Made by a program: the position numbers and the translations under genes. Shown piece after piece: positions 8,207-17,400 of a DNA stretch of 64,000 bases. Numbering within the stretch: the stretch's first letter is position 1; each line of letters opens with the position of its first letter. A model generated the notes under the pieces. It saw nothing but the letters and a program-made list of their open reading frames with translations, had not been told where the DNA came from and did no database searches. This DNA comes from Nocardia coubleae NBRC 108252 (lineage in GTDB: Bacteria; Actinomycetota; Actinomycetes; Mycobacteriales; Mycobacteriaceae), in contig NZ_BDBD01000011.1 of the NCBI RefSeq assembly GCF_001612805.1, positions 124,001-188,000 on the forward strand, given 5' to 3'.

Positions 8207-8587
8207 ATGTCGTGGAGTGCGCTGCCTTTTGTTCATGGCACTGTGCCGCCGTATATCGCCGCGGTCCTCACCACGGCTTTGTCGGACGACCCTGTGGATT
8301 TGGCTGGGTACGGGGAGGCGGCGGCACGAATGGCTGACCTCGCTGTGCGGATCGATGGGTATCTGGGGATGGAGTTCGCGCGAGACGAGCACTGTGGAAT
8401 CACCGTGTCGTACTGGCGCGATCTCGATGCCCCGCGCAACCGGCGGGAGGACATCGAGCACGTGGCAGCTCAACACGTCGGCCGCGAACGGTTTTGCCTG
8501 GGATACAGGGCGTGGATATGCCATGTTGAGCGCGAGTACGAATGGGCTCGCCCACCGGAGCTTGTTCCTCCGGTCCACGACGACTGA
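8207..8587 (+). CDS. antibiotic biosynthesis monooxygenase (ABM)-like protein, 126 aa
   Basis: A small ABM-like ferredoxin-fold protein, usually a heme-degrading or quinone/polyketide oxidising enzyme, or a domain of unknown substrate. The diagnostic part is GYLGMEFARDEHCGITVSYW, then RREDIEHVAAQHVGRERF and AWICHVEREYEW, matching the pattern GxxxxExxRD..GITVSYW..H..A...G. The start used is ATG 8207 (GTG 8204 is just before it), preceded by AGGGGAC; a longer frame to 8168 has no binding site. It starts 47 bases after the broken 7682-8159 gene and may once have been its operon partner. It appears intact. Confidence 0.7.
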   Translation: MSWSALPFVHGTVPPYIAAVLTTALSDDPVDLAGYGEAAARMADLAVRIDGYLGMEFARDEHCGITVSYWRDLDAPRNRREDIEHVAAQHVGRERFCLGYRAWICHVEREYEWARPPELVPPVHDD

Positions 8588-9101
8588 GATGGTGAATCGG
8601 TCCTTTGTGTGTCGGGTGCGCGCAGGATGACATCGTTGCGTGCGACGCGCTGGGTGTGTTCGGGAACATCGGGCGATTCCGTACTCGACAGGCGACCTGA
8701 GATCCGTGCGATTTGGCGCGACAGCTCAGACCGTTAACCGTTGCGCCTAGGCTTTTCGATGTTCGCGCCATCATCTCCGGCTTTGGCGCAGCAGGGCGAC
8801 AACTCGAGCGGCATGAGTCAGGTCAGAAGACCAGGTGGTAGGAATCGCCGACGAGGGTCGCGATCAGCGCCATGGCGAGTGCCAGTCATCGGTCACCGGT
8901 CTCTGCCAGGAACTCCTGTGTGATCTCGACTGTGGATCAGCGCTGGTGTCAACCAGCGTGCTGAACGCGAGACCTCCTGACCGCCGCGATCGAAGCTGCG
9001 TAGGCGCTCGGGTTGTTCGTTGCGCCGGGGCATGAAGGCAGTAGGAGGTCTCGTCCTCGGTCTATGACATGGGGATTGTCTGCTGTTTTCGCGGGGCTCG
9101 G
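8588..9101. other. about 500 bases without a supported gene
   Basis: Short frames on the plus strand (8741-8923, 8835-9035) and a longer antisense frame (8893-9390, minus) are Arg/Pro-rich and show no family features. I see no inverted repeat worth noting. Confidence 0.3.
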
Positions 9102-9287
9102 CTATAGCGGCTTGGTTGCGAGGTTGGCGAGCAGATGCAGCAGTGCTCGAGCTGCGCCGGGAGACAGGTCGGGCGGATGTGTCGGGACGATGACTTTGAG
9201 CTCGCCAGGTTCGGTGCCGGCGTCTCGGCGGGTGGCGTGTGCCGGTGGAGAGGTCTGGGGCAGGTTCGGTTTCTGCATTGGGTCCAC
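9102..9287 (-). CDS. small hypothetical protein, 61 aa
   Basis: It starts with ATG 9287 and reads MDPMQKPNLPQTSPPAHATR, then ELKVIVPTHPPDLSPGAARA followed by LLHLLANLATKPL. The C-terminal pattern P-x-L-(S/T)-P-x-A-A-R-A-L-L-x-(I/L)-L is a common ending of short actinobacterial proteins of unknown function. The first half is disordered and proline-rich. The opposite strand carries competing frames without such a pattern. It is the last gene of the island before the tRNA and lies on the same strand as the tRNA. Confidence 0.45.
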   Translation of the reverse strand: MDPMQKPNLPQTSPPAHATRRDAGTEPGELKVIVPTHPPDLSPGAARALLHLLANLATKPL

Positions 9288-9524
9288 CTTCGGAAGCGGT
9301 GTGGCCAGGGTTGCCTGCGATGGACTCGACCGGTGGATGTCGTCCGCGGCAGGGAGGTCCGATGATCCGCTGATGTCGTCGGTTTCTCAAGGATCTCTCA
9401 GATTGACCCGTGTTGAACCCCCACGGGTGCCTACCTGCGGTTTTGCGACTTACCGGATTCGGCTGCCCTCAGTGGCACACGGCTATATGTGCAGGTCAGA
9501 GAGGTAAATCAATAAAAAGCGTTG

Positions 9525-9609
9525 TGTCCGGAGGGGGACTTGAACCCCCACGCCCTAATACGGGCACTAGCACCTCAAGCTAGCGCGTCTGCCATTCCGC
9601 CACCCGGAC
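9525..9609 (-). tRNA. tRNA-Leu(GAG)
   Basis: Reading 9609 to 9525, the acceptor arms are GTCCGGG and CTCCGGAC followed by discriminator A. The anticodon arm is CTAGC-TTGAGGT-GCTAG with anticodon GAG. A long variable arm (TGCCCGTATTAGGGCG) marks a class II tRNA, and the T-arm is GGGGG-TTCAAGT-CCCCC. No CCA is encoded. Its 3' end faces the decayed region on the left, the usual side for an element inserted at a tRNA 3' end. Confidence 0.97.
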
Positions 9610-9736
9610 TTGCTGGTGTGCCAAAAGATTATCCGACTGATTGTCGTAAACCAAATCGCCTATCTGACCTGCGGTTATGGTGGGGGTTCGGATGATCTTG
9701 ACGGTGCGGTCAGGCGCCGAATCCTAGAACGCCTCA

Positions 9737-9770
9737 GGTCTCCCTGTTTCGGAGGCGAACCAGGGAGACC
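9737..9770 (-). terminator. hairpin after the ketosteroid dehydrogenase-like gene
   Basis: Perfect 10-base arms GGTCTCCCTG (9737-9746) and CAGGGAGACC (9761-9770) with a 14-base loop lie 37 bases beyond the stop of the gene ending at 9807. Confidence 0.7.
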
Positions 9771-9806
9771 GACCACGGCGCCCAGCGCTCGGGGACGCCC
9801 GAAACG

Positions 9807-11411
9807 TCAGTTCTGGTCGACGCGCTGGACGCTGTGAGTTCCCGCACGGCGACCGGCGAAGACGCAGTCCGCGAGGGAGAGTCCGCTGACGTAGCCGTTG
9901 GAGCAGATGCCGACTGCTGCGCGGCCTGCGGCGTAGAGGCCGGGGATGGTGTCGCCGGTTTCGGTGCGGACGGCGCCGGTGTGTTCATCGACGAGGAGGC
10001 CGCCGAGGGTGAGCATCGGCATGGGGTAGGTGAGGCGGGCGGCGAAGGAGATGTCGAGTAGGGCGTAGGGGCCGGTGCGGATGGGGCGGCGGATGTCGTC
10101 GGGTTTGCCCAGTGGATCGGGGGTGCCCTGCTCGATGGCCTGGTTGTGGGCGTCGACGGTGGCGCGCAGGCCTGCGGGGTCGACGCCCGCGCGGGTGGCG
10201 GCTTCTTCGATGGTGCGGCCGGTGGTGCGTCCGAAGCGGAGGAGTCGTTCGGTCTGCATGCGCTGGAACCACACCGACTGGCCGGCGATCTGGGTGCGTG
10301 CTTCGGCGGCGAGCTCGGCGTCGACGAGCAGCCAGGCGCGATGGCCGGGGGCGGTGGCGATAGCGGCGCCCAGTGCCGCGCCATAGCGTGATTCGTCGAC
10401 CATGCGACTGCCTTCGGTGTTCACCGCGATCGCGCCGTAGAAGGCGCTGGGTGGGCCGATGAAACGCCATGCCGACATCGCGTCCATTTTGCCGGTGGCC
10501 GCGCCGATCTCCTCGGCCATCGTGATGCCGCTGCCGTCGTCCCCGGCCGACCCCAGCGGCAGACCCTGCGCCCAGGGGTAGTGGGGGCTGTGCCGGGCGA
10601 CCATCGCCGAGTTGGCGATGAATCCGCCGGTGGTCAGTACGACACCGGAGCGGGCCCGGATCCGCACCGGCACACCGTGTTTGCGCTCGATGCGTGCGAT
10701 GAGCGCTTGCACGGCCCGGCGCAGGCCCTGGTGGTACACACCCGGTTTCGACGAGATCCGTGCCAGTGCCGCGAAACGGCGTCGCACGGCGGCGGGTGCG
10801 CCGTCGAGGGTGACCGCTTCGATGCCGGTCACCCGGCCGTCCTCGACCACGAGCCGGGTCGCCGTGGTTCCGGTTCGGACCCGGACACCGCGTGCGGCGG
10901 CCGATCGTGCCAGCGGGCGGAACACGGCCTTGCCCGAGACGCCGGGCCCGTGGGCGCGGTGTCCGCGCTGACGTGGTTTCGCGAGCTCCCGGTAACCACC
11001 GGCGTTCTCGCTGCCGGAGTAGTAGAGGTAGTAGTCGTCGGTGGGGTAGGAGGTCTTGTACGGGCACACCGACGCCTCGAACGGCACGCCGTGTTCGGTG
11101 AGCCAGTCGATGAGTGCGGGGGACTCCTCGCAGAAGCGGCGTAGCGTCGCGGGACTCACCGCGTCGCCGACCTCGGCCTGCAAGTAGGCGAACATGTTGT
11201 CGGCGTCGTCGTCGATTCCGGCGGCGTGCTGCACCCAGGTGCCCGCCCCGGCGTAGATGATTCCGCCGGACAGCTCTGTCGCGCCGCCGCCGAGGTACCG
11301 GTCGATCGCGAGGACATCCGCGCCGCGTTCGCGAGCGGCGAGTGCGGTCGTAACCCCTGCGCCGCCGTATCCGACAACGACGACATCGGCTTCATCGTCC
11401 CAGGTCAGCAC
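9807..11411 (-). CDS. FAD-dependent 3-ketosteroid dehydrogenase-like flavoprotein, 534 aa
   Basis: A member of the fumarate reductase/KstD flavoprotein family, likely acting on a steroid intermediate. The FAD site is VVVGYGGAG (residues 11-19). A second FAD segment near the end reads GDTIPGLYAAGRAAVGICSN followed by GYVSGLSLADCVFAGRRAG, with a Tyr-x-x-Gly placed like the KstD active-site Tyr. It differs from classic Delta1-KstD there, so a Delta4(5-alpha)-dehydrogenase or another family member is equally possible. The start is GTG 11411, with AAAGGTGG in front; an in-frame extension to 11450 is less likely. A perfect KstR-type operator lies 48 bases upstream, which ties it to sterol catabolism. 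It is monocistronic with its own terminator. Confidence 0.85.
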   Translation of the reverse strand: MLTWDDEADVVVVGYGGAGVTTALAARERGADVLAIDRYLGGGATELSGGIIYAGAGTWVQHAAGIDDDADNMFAYLQAEVGDAVSPATLRRFCEESPALIDWLTEHGVPFEASVCPYKTSYPTDDYYLYYSGSENAGGYRELAKPRQRGHRAHGPGVSGKAVFRPLARSAAARGVRVRTGTTATRLVVEDGRVTGIEAVTLDGAPAAVRRRFAALARISSKPGVYHQGLRRAVQALIARIERKHGVPVRIRARSGVVLTTGGFIANSAMVARHSPHYPWAQGLPLGSAGDDGSGITMAEEIGAATGKMDAMSAWRFIGPPSAFYGAIAVNTEGSRMVDESRYGAALGAAIATAPGHRAWLLVDAELAAEARTQIAGQSVWFQRMQTERLLRFGRTTGRTIEEAATRAGVDPAGLRATVDAHNQAIEQGTPDPLGKPDDIRRPIRTGPYALLDISFAARLTYPMPMLTLGGLLVDEHTGAVRTETGDTIPGLYAAGRAAVGICSNGYVSGLSLADCVFAGRRAGTHSVQRVDQN

Positions 11412-11458
11412 CTGTACCACCTTTCGTGCGGCGGGTTGTCCGGGCCGCATCCGGAAAC

Positions 11459-11472
11459 TATAACGTGTTCTA
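11459..11472. promoter_or_regulatory. KstR-type operator
   Basis: TATAACGTGTTCTA fits TNNAACNNGTTNNA, the published palindrome for the TetR-family cholesterol repressor KstR, at every fixed position. It lies directly upstream of the ketosteroid dehydrogenase-like gene. Confidence 0.8.
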
Positions 11473-11608
11473 GAAATGGTCGGACGTCGTTCCGCCGGTG
11501 AGGGGTCTTCGCTGGGCGGTGGACGTCATCCTGTGGCGCGACACTCCGTGAAACGGCTTGGCTGTCTTACGATCCCGTTGTCGCTATCCATGGCCATCGG
11601 AGGACTTC

Positions 11609-11902
11609 ATGCCCGTGACCATTTCCGCGTCGACCCGCGCTGTGTGGAAGATCGGCGCACAGGGACAGGCGCAAATCCTGTTCGTCGACGACTCCGCGTC
11701 TAACGCACCGGCCCGTCGATGGCCCGACACCGCCATGCCGGGCGGTCGTCCTGGGCATCTGGCATTCGACCCGAACGACTATCCGACCCTGGCACACGTC
11801 CGCACCCTCGTGCCCGAGTACGGCGCGCTGTGGGATGCCGTGGCCGAGGACTTGGCCGCGATGAACGCCGGTGCCGAGTCCGCCGGAAGGACGGGCAACT
11901 AG
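11609..11902 (+). CDS. hypothetical protein, 97 aa
   Basis: ATG 11609 follows GGAGG by 5 bases. The protein begins MPVTISASTRAVWKIGAQGQ and contains PGHLAFDPNDYPTLAHVR and EYGALWDAVAEDLAAMNA. It has no signal peptide or membrane helix. I do not recognise the family. It is transcribed away from the flavoprotein gene, and nothing around it suggests a role. The good ribosome binding site and balanced composition make it a real gene. Confidence 0.6.
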   Translation: MPVTISASTRAVWKIGAQGQAQILFVDDSASNAPARRWPDTAMPGGRPGHLAFDPNDYPTLAHVRTLVPEYGALWDAVAEDLAAMNAGAESAGRTGN

Positions 11903-12220
11903 ACCGGCGGAACGGGTGCTCCGGCATGCACCTCACATCGATAGCGGTGGCAGGCGAGGAATCGGGGGGATGTGGTGGCGAACGACGCTGATCGACGGCT
12001 GGAAATGGCTGCGGCGGCGGTCTTCACTGCTTCACGCCATCCGTTCACGGCGCGATCGGTTCGTCGCGGCTCCGACGACGAACCGCCTGCGTCACCGCGC
12101 GATGCGAAGACTGCGAATAGGCATTTTTGCCGAATGCCACCCGGCAGCGAACCGATCGGGGCGCGTATCGCATCACTGATGACGAGACCAGTCGTCGGCA
12201 CTGCCCCAGACGCGTCTCGT
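11903..12220. other. no supported gene
   Basis: About 320 bases with competing frames on both strands (for example 11972-12502 plus, 11899-12201 minus), none with family features. It separates the small gene from the terminator of the sigma-factor operon. Confidence 0.35.
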
Positions 12221-12263
12221 GTCGTGGGTGAGGAGATCGCTGGGGGGTCTCCTCACCCACGAC
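12221..12263 (-). terminator. 16-bp perfect hairpin
   Basis: Arms GTCGTGGGTGAGGAGA (12221-12236) and TCTCCTCACCCACGAC (12248-12263) enclose an 11-base loop. The hairpin lies about 30 bases past the stop of the sigma-factor operon and would end it. Confidence 0.8.
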
Positions 12264-12294
12264 CTATTCGCCACTCCGGGGCCGTTCGCGGCAC

Positions 12295-12963
12295 TCAGCT
12301 CAATCCGGCGACGATCGCCGACCGAACCGGGTCTCCGACCGGCAGCCCCTTGGCGACCCGCCGCCACGCGTTGCGTCCCGCCGTCAACGAGCACCGCACC
12401 GCGTCGGTGATCGCCGCCGCATGCGTGTCGCCCAGGGCCGTGCCCGGCACGATGGAGATCTCCAGGTGCTCCGCCAAAGTCAGTGCGCGGGTGACGATCT
12501 GACCGGTGAGGGACCCGTCGGCATCCGTATACAGGACGACGAGGACTTCGGTTCGTTCCTCGCCCGCATGCACCGCGACGCGGACCACGTCGCCTGCCGC
12601 GGTATCGGGACCGAACGATTGCACCGAGATCCGTGTCTGCTCGGCACCGGCGGGAGTACGTGTGAATTCGATGCCGAGCTCCTGGTCGATCTGTTTCTGG
12701 ACGACCCGGCTCGATGACGCTCCGTCGCGTGAGGAGGCGGCCAGCGGCCGCACCGTCCACCCGGGCACCCGCATCACGATGCGTCGCGCGGACAAGGAAT
12801 GGGGTTCCGGTGTCGCGTCGGCTGCTGCCAGCAGGCGTTGCGCGATGCGGGCGCCCGCGGCGGCTGCCTCGGCATCGGGTTCGGAGTCGTCGGCGAGCGC
12901 GAGCAGCACCTCGAGGTCGACGGGCAGGTTCAGCCGTGTGGGCCGATGATCTCGCGCCGTCAC
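12295..12963 (-). CDS. hypothetical protein coupled to a sigma factor, 222 aa
   Basis: GTG 12963 overlaps the stop of the sigma gene (GTGA), so the two are co-translated. The protein has an acidic, Ala-rich helical N-terminus (VLLALADDSEPDAEAAAAGA) and then a beta-rich part (VRVAVHAGEERTEVLVVLYT). It ends at 12295 after SAIVAGLS. No zinc-binding anti-sigma motif (HxxxCxxC) and no transmembrane helix is visible, so it is not a standard anti-sigma factor. I do not recognise a domain. The tight coupling suggests that it modulates the sigma factor or acts with its regulon; that is inference. Confidence 0.7.
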   Translation of the reverse strand: MTARDHRPTRLNLPVDLEVLLALADDSEPDAEAAAAGARIAQRLLAAADATPEPHSLSARRIVMRVPGWTVRPLAASSRDGASSSRVVQKQIDQELGIEFTRTPAGAEQTRISVQSFGPDTAAGDVVRVAVHAGEERTEVLVVLYTDADGSLTGQIVTRALTLAEHLEISIVPGTALGDTHAAAITDAVRCSLTAGRNAWRRVAKGLPVGDPVRSAIVAGLS

Positions 12964-13616
12964 GATGCCTCCTCGGTGTCCTGGTCGCGGGCGTCGAGCT
13001 GGGCACGCAGGGCCTCGCGCAGCATCTTCGTTCCCGCCGCGCGCAGCCGTTTGACCTTCTCCTGGCTGAAATTCAGGTCCTCGGCGACCTCTTTGGTCGT
13101 CTGTACGTCGGTGTAGGTGCCGTCGGGGGCGAGTACGAAGGTCGCGCGCAGCACGGCGGCGGTCTCGGGGTGCGGGATCGCGTCGAGTGCGTCCCGGAGG
13201 ACGACGCGGTCGGCCAGCCGGTCCTCACCGCCGACGAGTGTGTGGTCTTCGACGACGAGCGCGGTGGATTCGTAATCGACGCGCAGGCCCGGGTGACGTT
13301 TCTCCGCTGTGCGGCGCCGTCTGTTCTGCAGCACCTGCCACTGGAGTTGCTGCAGGACATGGGTTTTCCAGTGCCGGATACGTTCGGTGGGCAAGGTTGC
13401 CGTCAACGCGACCATGGTGTCCTGGGCGACGTCCTCGAAGTCCGAACGCATGTCGGGGTCGACCCGCTCGACGACATACCGCGCCTTGGCCACCGCGTAG
13501 GTCGACATGGTGACCAGATCGGCGCCGAAGATGTGTTCCACCACCGCGAGGCGCAGCGGTGCGGGGACCGCGCTCCAGGTGGCGCCGAGCCAGGTGTCCA
13601 AGGGGTCAGAAGTCAA
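12960..13616 (-). CDS. sigma-70 family (ECF-like) sigma factor, 218 aa
   Basis: Region 2-like sequence spans AKARYVVERVDPDMRSDFED, VAQDTMVALTATL and HWKTHVLQQLQWQVLQNRRRR. Region 4 reads TTKEVAEDLNFSQEKVKRLR followed by AAGTKMLREAL, a clear helix-turn-helix. The start chosen is TTG 13616, preceded by GGGAG at 6 bases. The frame is open further, to 13811, but that part reads as random Arg/Ser/Thr-rich sequence. Spacing between regions 2 and 4 is longer than in most ECF factors. The gene is the first of a two-gene operon whose second gene overlaps by four bases. It likely directs a small regulon, perhaps including the secreted and membrane proteins just upstream; no promoter motif was identified to support this. 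Confidence 0.75.
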   Translation of the reverse strand: MTSDPLDTWLGATWSAVPAPLRLAVVEHIFGADLVTMSTYAVAKARYVVERVDPDMRSDFEDVAQDTMVALTATLPTERIRHWKTHVLQQLQWQVLQNRRRRTAEKRHPGLRVDYESTALVVEDHTLVGGEDRLADRVVLRDALDAIPHPETAAVLRATFVLAPDGTYTDVQTTKEVAEDLNFSQEKVKRLRAAGTKMLREALRAQLDARDQDTEEAS

Positions 13617-13893
13617 CCCGTGCTCCCACTTCGTCGGCGACACCGTCGAATGCCGCACTGTCCGAGGAGAATTCGCGCGACGCATGCGGTGCTCTGCCGT
13701 CGGCACCGATCGTGTGAGCTGGGCCGGGCAGCTCGATGCCGAACCGGCATGGTGTTGCTCCGCCCGCGCACCGGTCGACGGACCGGGAAACGACCGGACG
13801 ACACGGGTCACAGCTGGAGCCTCCTGCTGATCGGAAACGGGCTCCTACACAGATGCCGTTGCCCGCGCCACCGGTTCGCACGACGAATGTGAG

Positions 13894-14415
13894 CTAGGAC
13901 GGGCAGGTGGGTGAGGACACCATCATCGAGAACGCGATCTGGCAATACCAGGCCTTCTCGATCTTCCACTTCCCGTCCTCGGCGACGAACGGCACGATCA
14001 ACGGGCTGGTAGCGGTGTTCATCCTCCCGGTGCCATCGGCGAGCATGCCCGGCGCGCCGAGCCTGGTTCCGGTGATGGTGACGGTGACCGTCGCGTTGTT
14101 CCGGCCCGGTGCTTCGGCGATGCGGTTGGGCAGGCCCGGATCGTCGGCGATGCCCTGCACGTGATCGAGCTTCTCGGAGTTCGGGACCCGTGGGTCGAGC
14201 ATGCGTGCGAACAGCTGCTCGACGTCGTCGGCCGACAGCAGTGGTGGCGACGGTGTCGATGTGGGAGTGTTGGCACCGGCCACGGGCATGGCCGAACTGT
14301 CCCCGGTGGAGCAACCGGTGCCGAGCAGGGCGGTGATCGCCGCACCGGACAGCGCAGCACCGACAAGGAGTGATCTCGACAAGATGGTTCCCCCGGGAAG
14401 GTCGTTGATGCGCAT
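13894..14415 (-). CDS. MTB12-like secreted protein, possible lipoprotein, 173 aa
   Basis: The N-terminus has a hydrophobic stretch (SRSLLVGAALSGAAITALLG) ending TGCSTGDSS, with a Cys in a weak lipobox, then a Thr/Pro/Ser linker. The mature part matches the pattern of the mycobacterial low-molecular-weight antigen MTB12 (CFP-2): LSADDVEQLFARMLDPRVPN, EKLDHVQGIADDPGL, IVPFVAEDGKWKIEKAWYCQ. It should be exported or surface-bound. Its role is unknown. It faces away from the S16/WD40 gene, with about 60 bases between the starts, so the two may share a control region. Confidence 0.75.
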   Translation of the reverse strand: MRINDLPGGTILSRSLLVGAALSGAAITALLGTGCSTGDSSAMPVAGANTPTSTPSPPLLSADDVEQLFARMLDPRVPNSEKLDHVQGIADDPGLPNRIAEAPGRNNATVTVTITGTRLGAPGMLADGTGRMNTATSPLIVPFVAEDGKWKIEKAWYCQIAFSMMVSSPTCPS

Positions 14416-14477
14416 CGGTGTCGAGCTTATCCGTCCGCGGTGAACACGACTCGCCCCGCTGTGGTCGAGGGCCGACG

Positions 14478-17400
14478 ATGACCGGGCAGTCGGAGTTCCA
14501 GCGCGACGACGCGCTGTTGTCCGAGCTCACCGGAGCGCCGCAGCGGTGGTTGGCGCTGTGCCGGGAAGCGGTCGCCGAGGGTCCCGAGGCGGCTCGTGGG
14601 CTGCTCGACCTGCGCCGCGAAACCGGTGTGCTGGCACGGCATTCGCTGGCGCGGTGGAAGCACCTCGAGGCCGGCGACGACCCGCTGGAAGAGGAATCGG
14701 AGAACCCCGATCTGGAGGGTGATCGGGTCACCGCCGATGTGTCGGCGGCCCACGCGGTGGCCGCCCTCGCCCAAGCCCTGACCGGCGCGCGCGACATCGC
14801 CGAGGCGTGTGCGGTCTTCCTGCGGCACACCGAACGGGCCGGATTGCATTCGGCCGGTACTCAATTGCTCCCCGCCGGACCGATCACCGGTGGCGACGAC
14901 CCGTTGGCCGAGGTGGTGCTGCACCTGCTCGGCCAGGGTGGCAGGCCCTCGCGCGGCTACGGCATCGTGACCGCGCTGGAACTGGCCGGTCGGCGACCAC
15001 CGACCGTGCGGACCACCCGGGTCAGTGTGCTGTTCGTCGACATCGGGGGCGCCGGACGAGTCGGCGTGCTGCGCTTGGAACAGGTGCGCGAAGGCCCGAG
15101 CGGGTTGCACCCCGACCCGGCCGCCATGTCGTTCCTGCAGGCGGATCGCGAGTTCACCGACAGTCTCGCGCGGGCGTGGGAGGTGAGCCGGCCTGCCGCG
15201 ACCGGCGCGTGCGTGCTGTGGTCGGTGACCGGGGCGGGTCGCGCGCCCGAGAACGACATCAACGGTGCGTCGATGGCGGCGGCGATGGCCGTCGCGCTCG
15301 ACGACCTGGCCCCGCGCCACCAGCTGGCCCGGTGGCTGCGGGTGCGCCGGCTCGACCCGGCCTGCGCGGTGACGGCGGGCCTGTCGGACACGGAACTGAC
15401 CCCGGTCGGCGGATATGCGGGCAAACTGGCTGCGGCGCAGCGTTCTTCGCTTCGGGTGGTGGTCGCCGCCACCGGCTACGAGGAGGCACGGCGGCAGGCG
15501 CCGGAGAACTTCCTCGACCGCATCGCGGCGGCCGCGACGGTCACCGAAGCTGTGTCGCGCACGCGCAGCAGACCGAATCTGGCGCTGTGGCTGGTCTCTG
15601 TCGCCGGTGTGCTCGCCGTCCTGCTCGCGGTGCTCTCGGTGACCGGTCTGGCCCGGGTCCGGGCCGAGAATGCCGCTGCCAGAGCCGAGTCGAATTCCCG
15701 GCTGTTCGCGGGCGTGGCCCGGGGTGGTGCCGACTTCGACCCCGCGCTGTCGCAGCTCGTCGCCCTCGCGGCGGTGCGTACGAGCGCCACGACGGATGCC
15801 CGATCGGCCCTGCTGGAGTTCTCGGCTCTCGGCACGCCGATCCGGATCCTGCCCGGGGTCTCCGGTGACGCGGTCTCGGCCGGTATCGACCCGCCACGGC
15901 TGGCCACCAGCATCGGTGGCGACATGATCGCGATCGGCAACGGCGACGGCACCGTGCAGCTCGTGCGGGTCGATGATGCCGGGGTGACCCGAATGCCGCC
16001 GTTCGCGGCGGTGGCCGGTCCGGTGCGGGCACTGGCCGTCAGCGCCGACCAGCGTTGGCTTGCTGTGGCCGGTGAACGCTCGGCGGTGTTGTGGAGCATC
16101 GCGGAGAATCCGCGGCGGACAACCGAATTCGCGTTGGCGGATCATCTGCCCTCGTCGCTGGCCTTCGGTCCGGGCAACGACCTGTTGGCGATCGGCACCC
16201 ACGGTGGAACGGTGCTGTCCTGGCGGTTCGGTGCCGATCCCGCGCACCCCGTGCCGCAGCCCGCGCTGACTGTTCCCGGTAACCACGCGTTCGTCGCGGC
16301 CGACGACCGGGTCCTCGTCGCCGCCGGTTCCCGGATCACCGACACTGAGTGGACGACGACCGTACGGGGCTGGGACCCAACAGCTCTGGATCCGGCCCGT
16401 CCCGCTTTCGAGCTGTCGGTCGAGCGACCGAACGGCGCCGAGATCAGGTCAGTCGATGTCGACGGTGACGTGCTCGCGGTGGGGCTCAACCCCGGCGAGA
16501 TCGCCAGGTGGCGTCTCGGCGCCGACATCACCCGGCCCGAACCGCTGCGCGCGATGTCGCGAGGTGCCAACGAGTACTTCGACGTGGCGCCGACCGGGGA
16601 CGACCGCACGGCAGTGGTTGTCGGTGGTGATTCCCGTGCTCGCCTCCTCGATCTCGACACCGGCGCGGTGCTCGCCCGATTCCCCGGCGGATCCGTGGCG
16701 CGCGCCGAAGTATTCCGTGGCGGGCGTGCGCTGGTGACCTCCGGATTCGACCGTGCCGTGCACGTTTTCGATCTCGCGGGACAGGCCGCCGAACTCGGGC
16801 CGCGGACGCTGTTCAGACTTCCCCAAGACTTATCCGCGCCGCCTCCCGACGTGCTGCCCGACGCATTGCTGCCGCGCTTGCGCGCACTGTCGAGAACCCC
16901 CGCGGGCGCACGAGATTCCGTGGACGGCGATCCATCGGGCTTCTTCGACACCGTGGTGCTCAGCCCCGACGGGACACGAGCCGCCATCCTGAACGAACGC
17001 GCCATCCAGGTCTGGGACATCACCGATCCGACCCCGAAGCCGTTCGGGCGACCGATCGACAACGGCTTGGTCGACACGCGAGGTGTCGTCTTCGGCCCGG
17101 ACGGCACCCTGGCCGTCGGGCGGGGTCTGACGTCATCGGTGGAACTGTGGGACCTGACCCGGCCCGGCGGCCCCGAGCTCCGGTCCACACTGCGATTCGG
17201 GCACGGCTATCCGACCGCACTCACCGTGAGTCCCGACGGATCGAGGCTGGCCGTCGGCAGTCACCGCACCGGGCACATCACGGTCTACGACCTGAGCGCC
17301 GGGCCCGACGCCCGACCCGTGGCGGAACTGTCCGGCCTGCCCACGGCTGGTCAGGACATGTCTCTGGCCGTCACGACAGACAACATTCTCGCCGTCGGCA

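Noticed and set aside
9525..9609. tRNA-Leu 3' end as the source of the T-arm-like scrap at 1896-1923
   Set aside because: Outside the general T-loop the two sequences do not match (GTGGGGG versus GTCGCAGG before the loop, CCCCCTCC versus CCTCCGCC after it).
12960..13811. Longer sigma factor starting at 13811
   Set aside because: The first 65 residues are unlike any sigma region; TTG 13616 has a well-placed GGGAG.
14427..16286. Long minus-strand frame of 619 codons opposite the S16/WD40 gene
   Set aside because: Its translation is an Arg/Gly/His-rich antisense shadow with no motifs, while the plus strand has clear domains.
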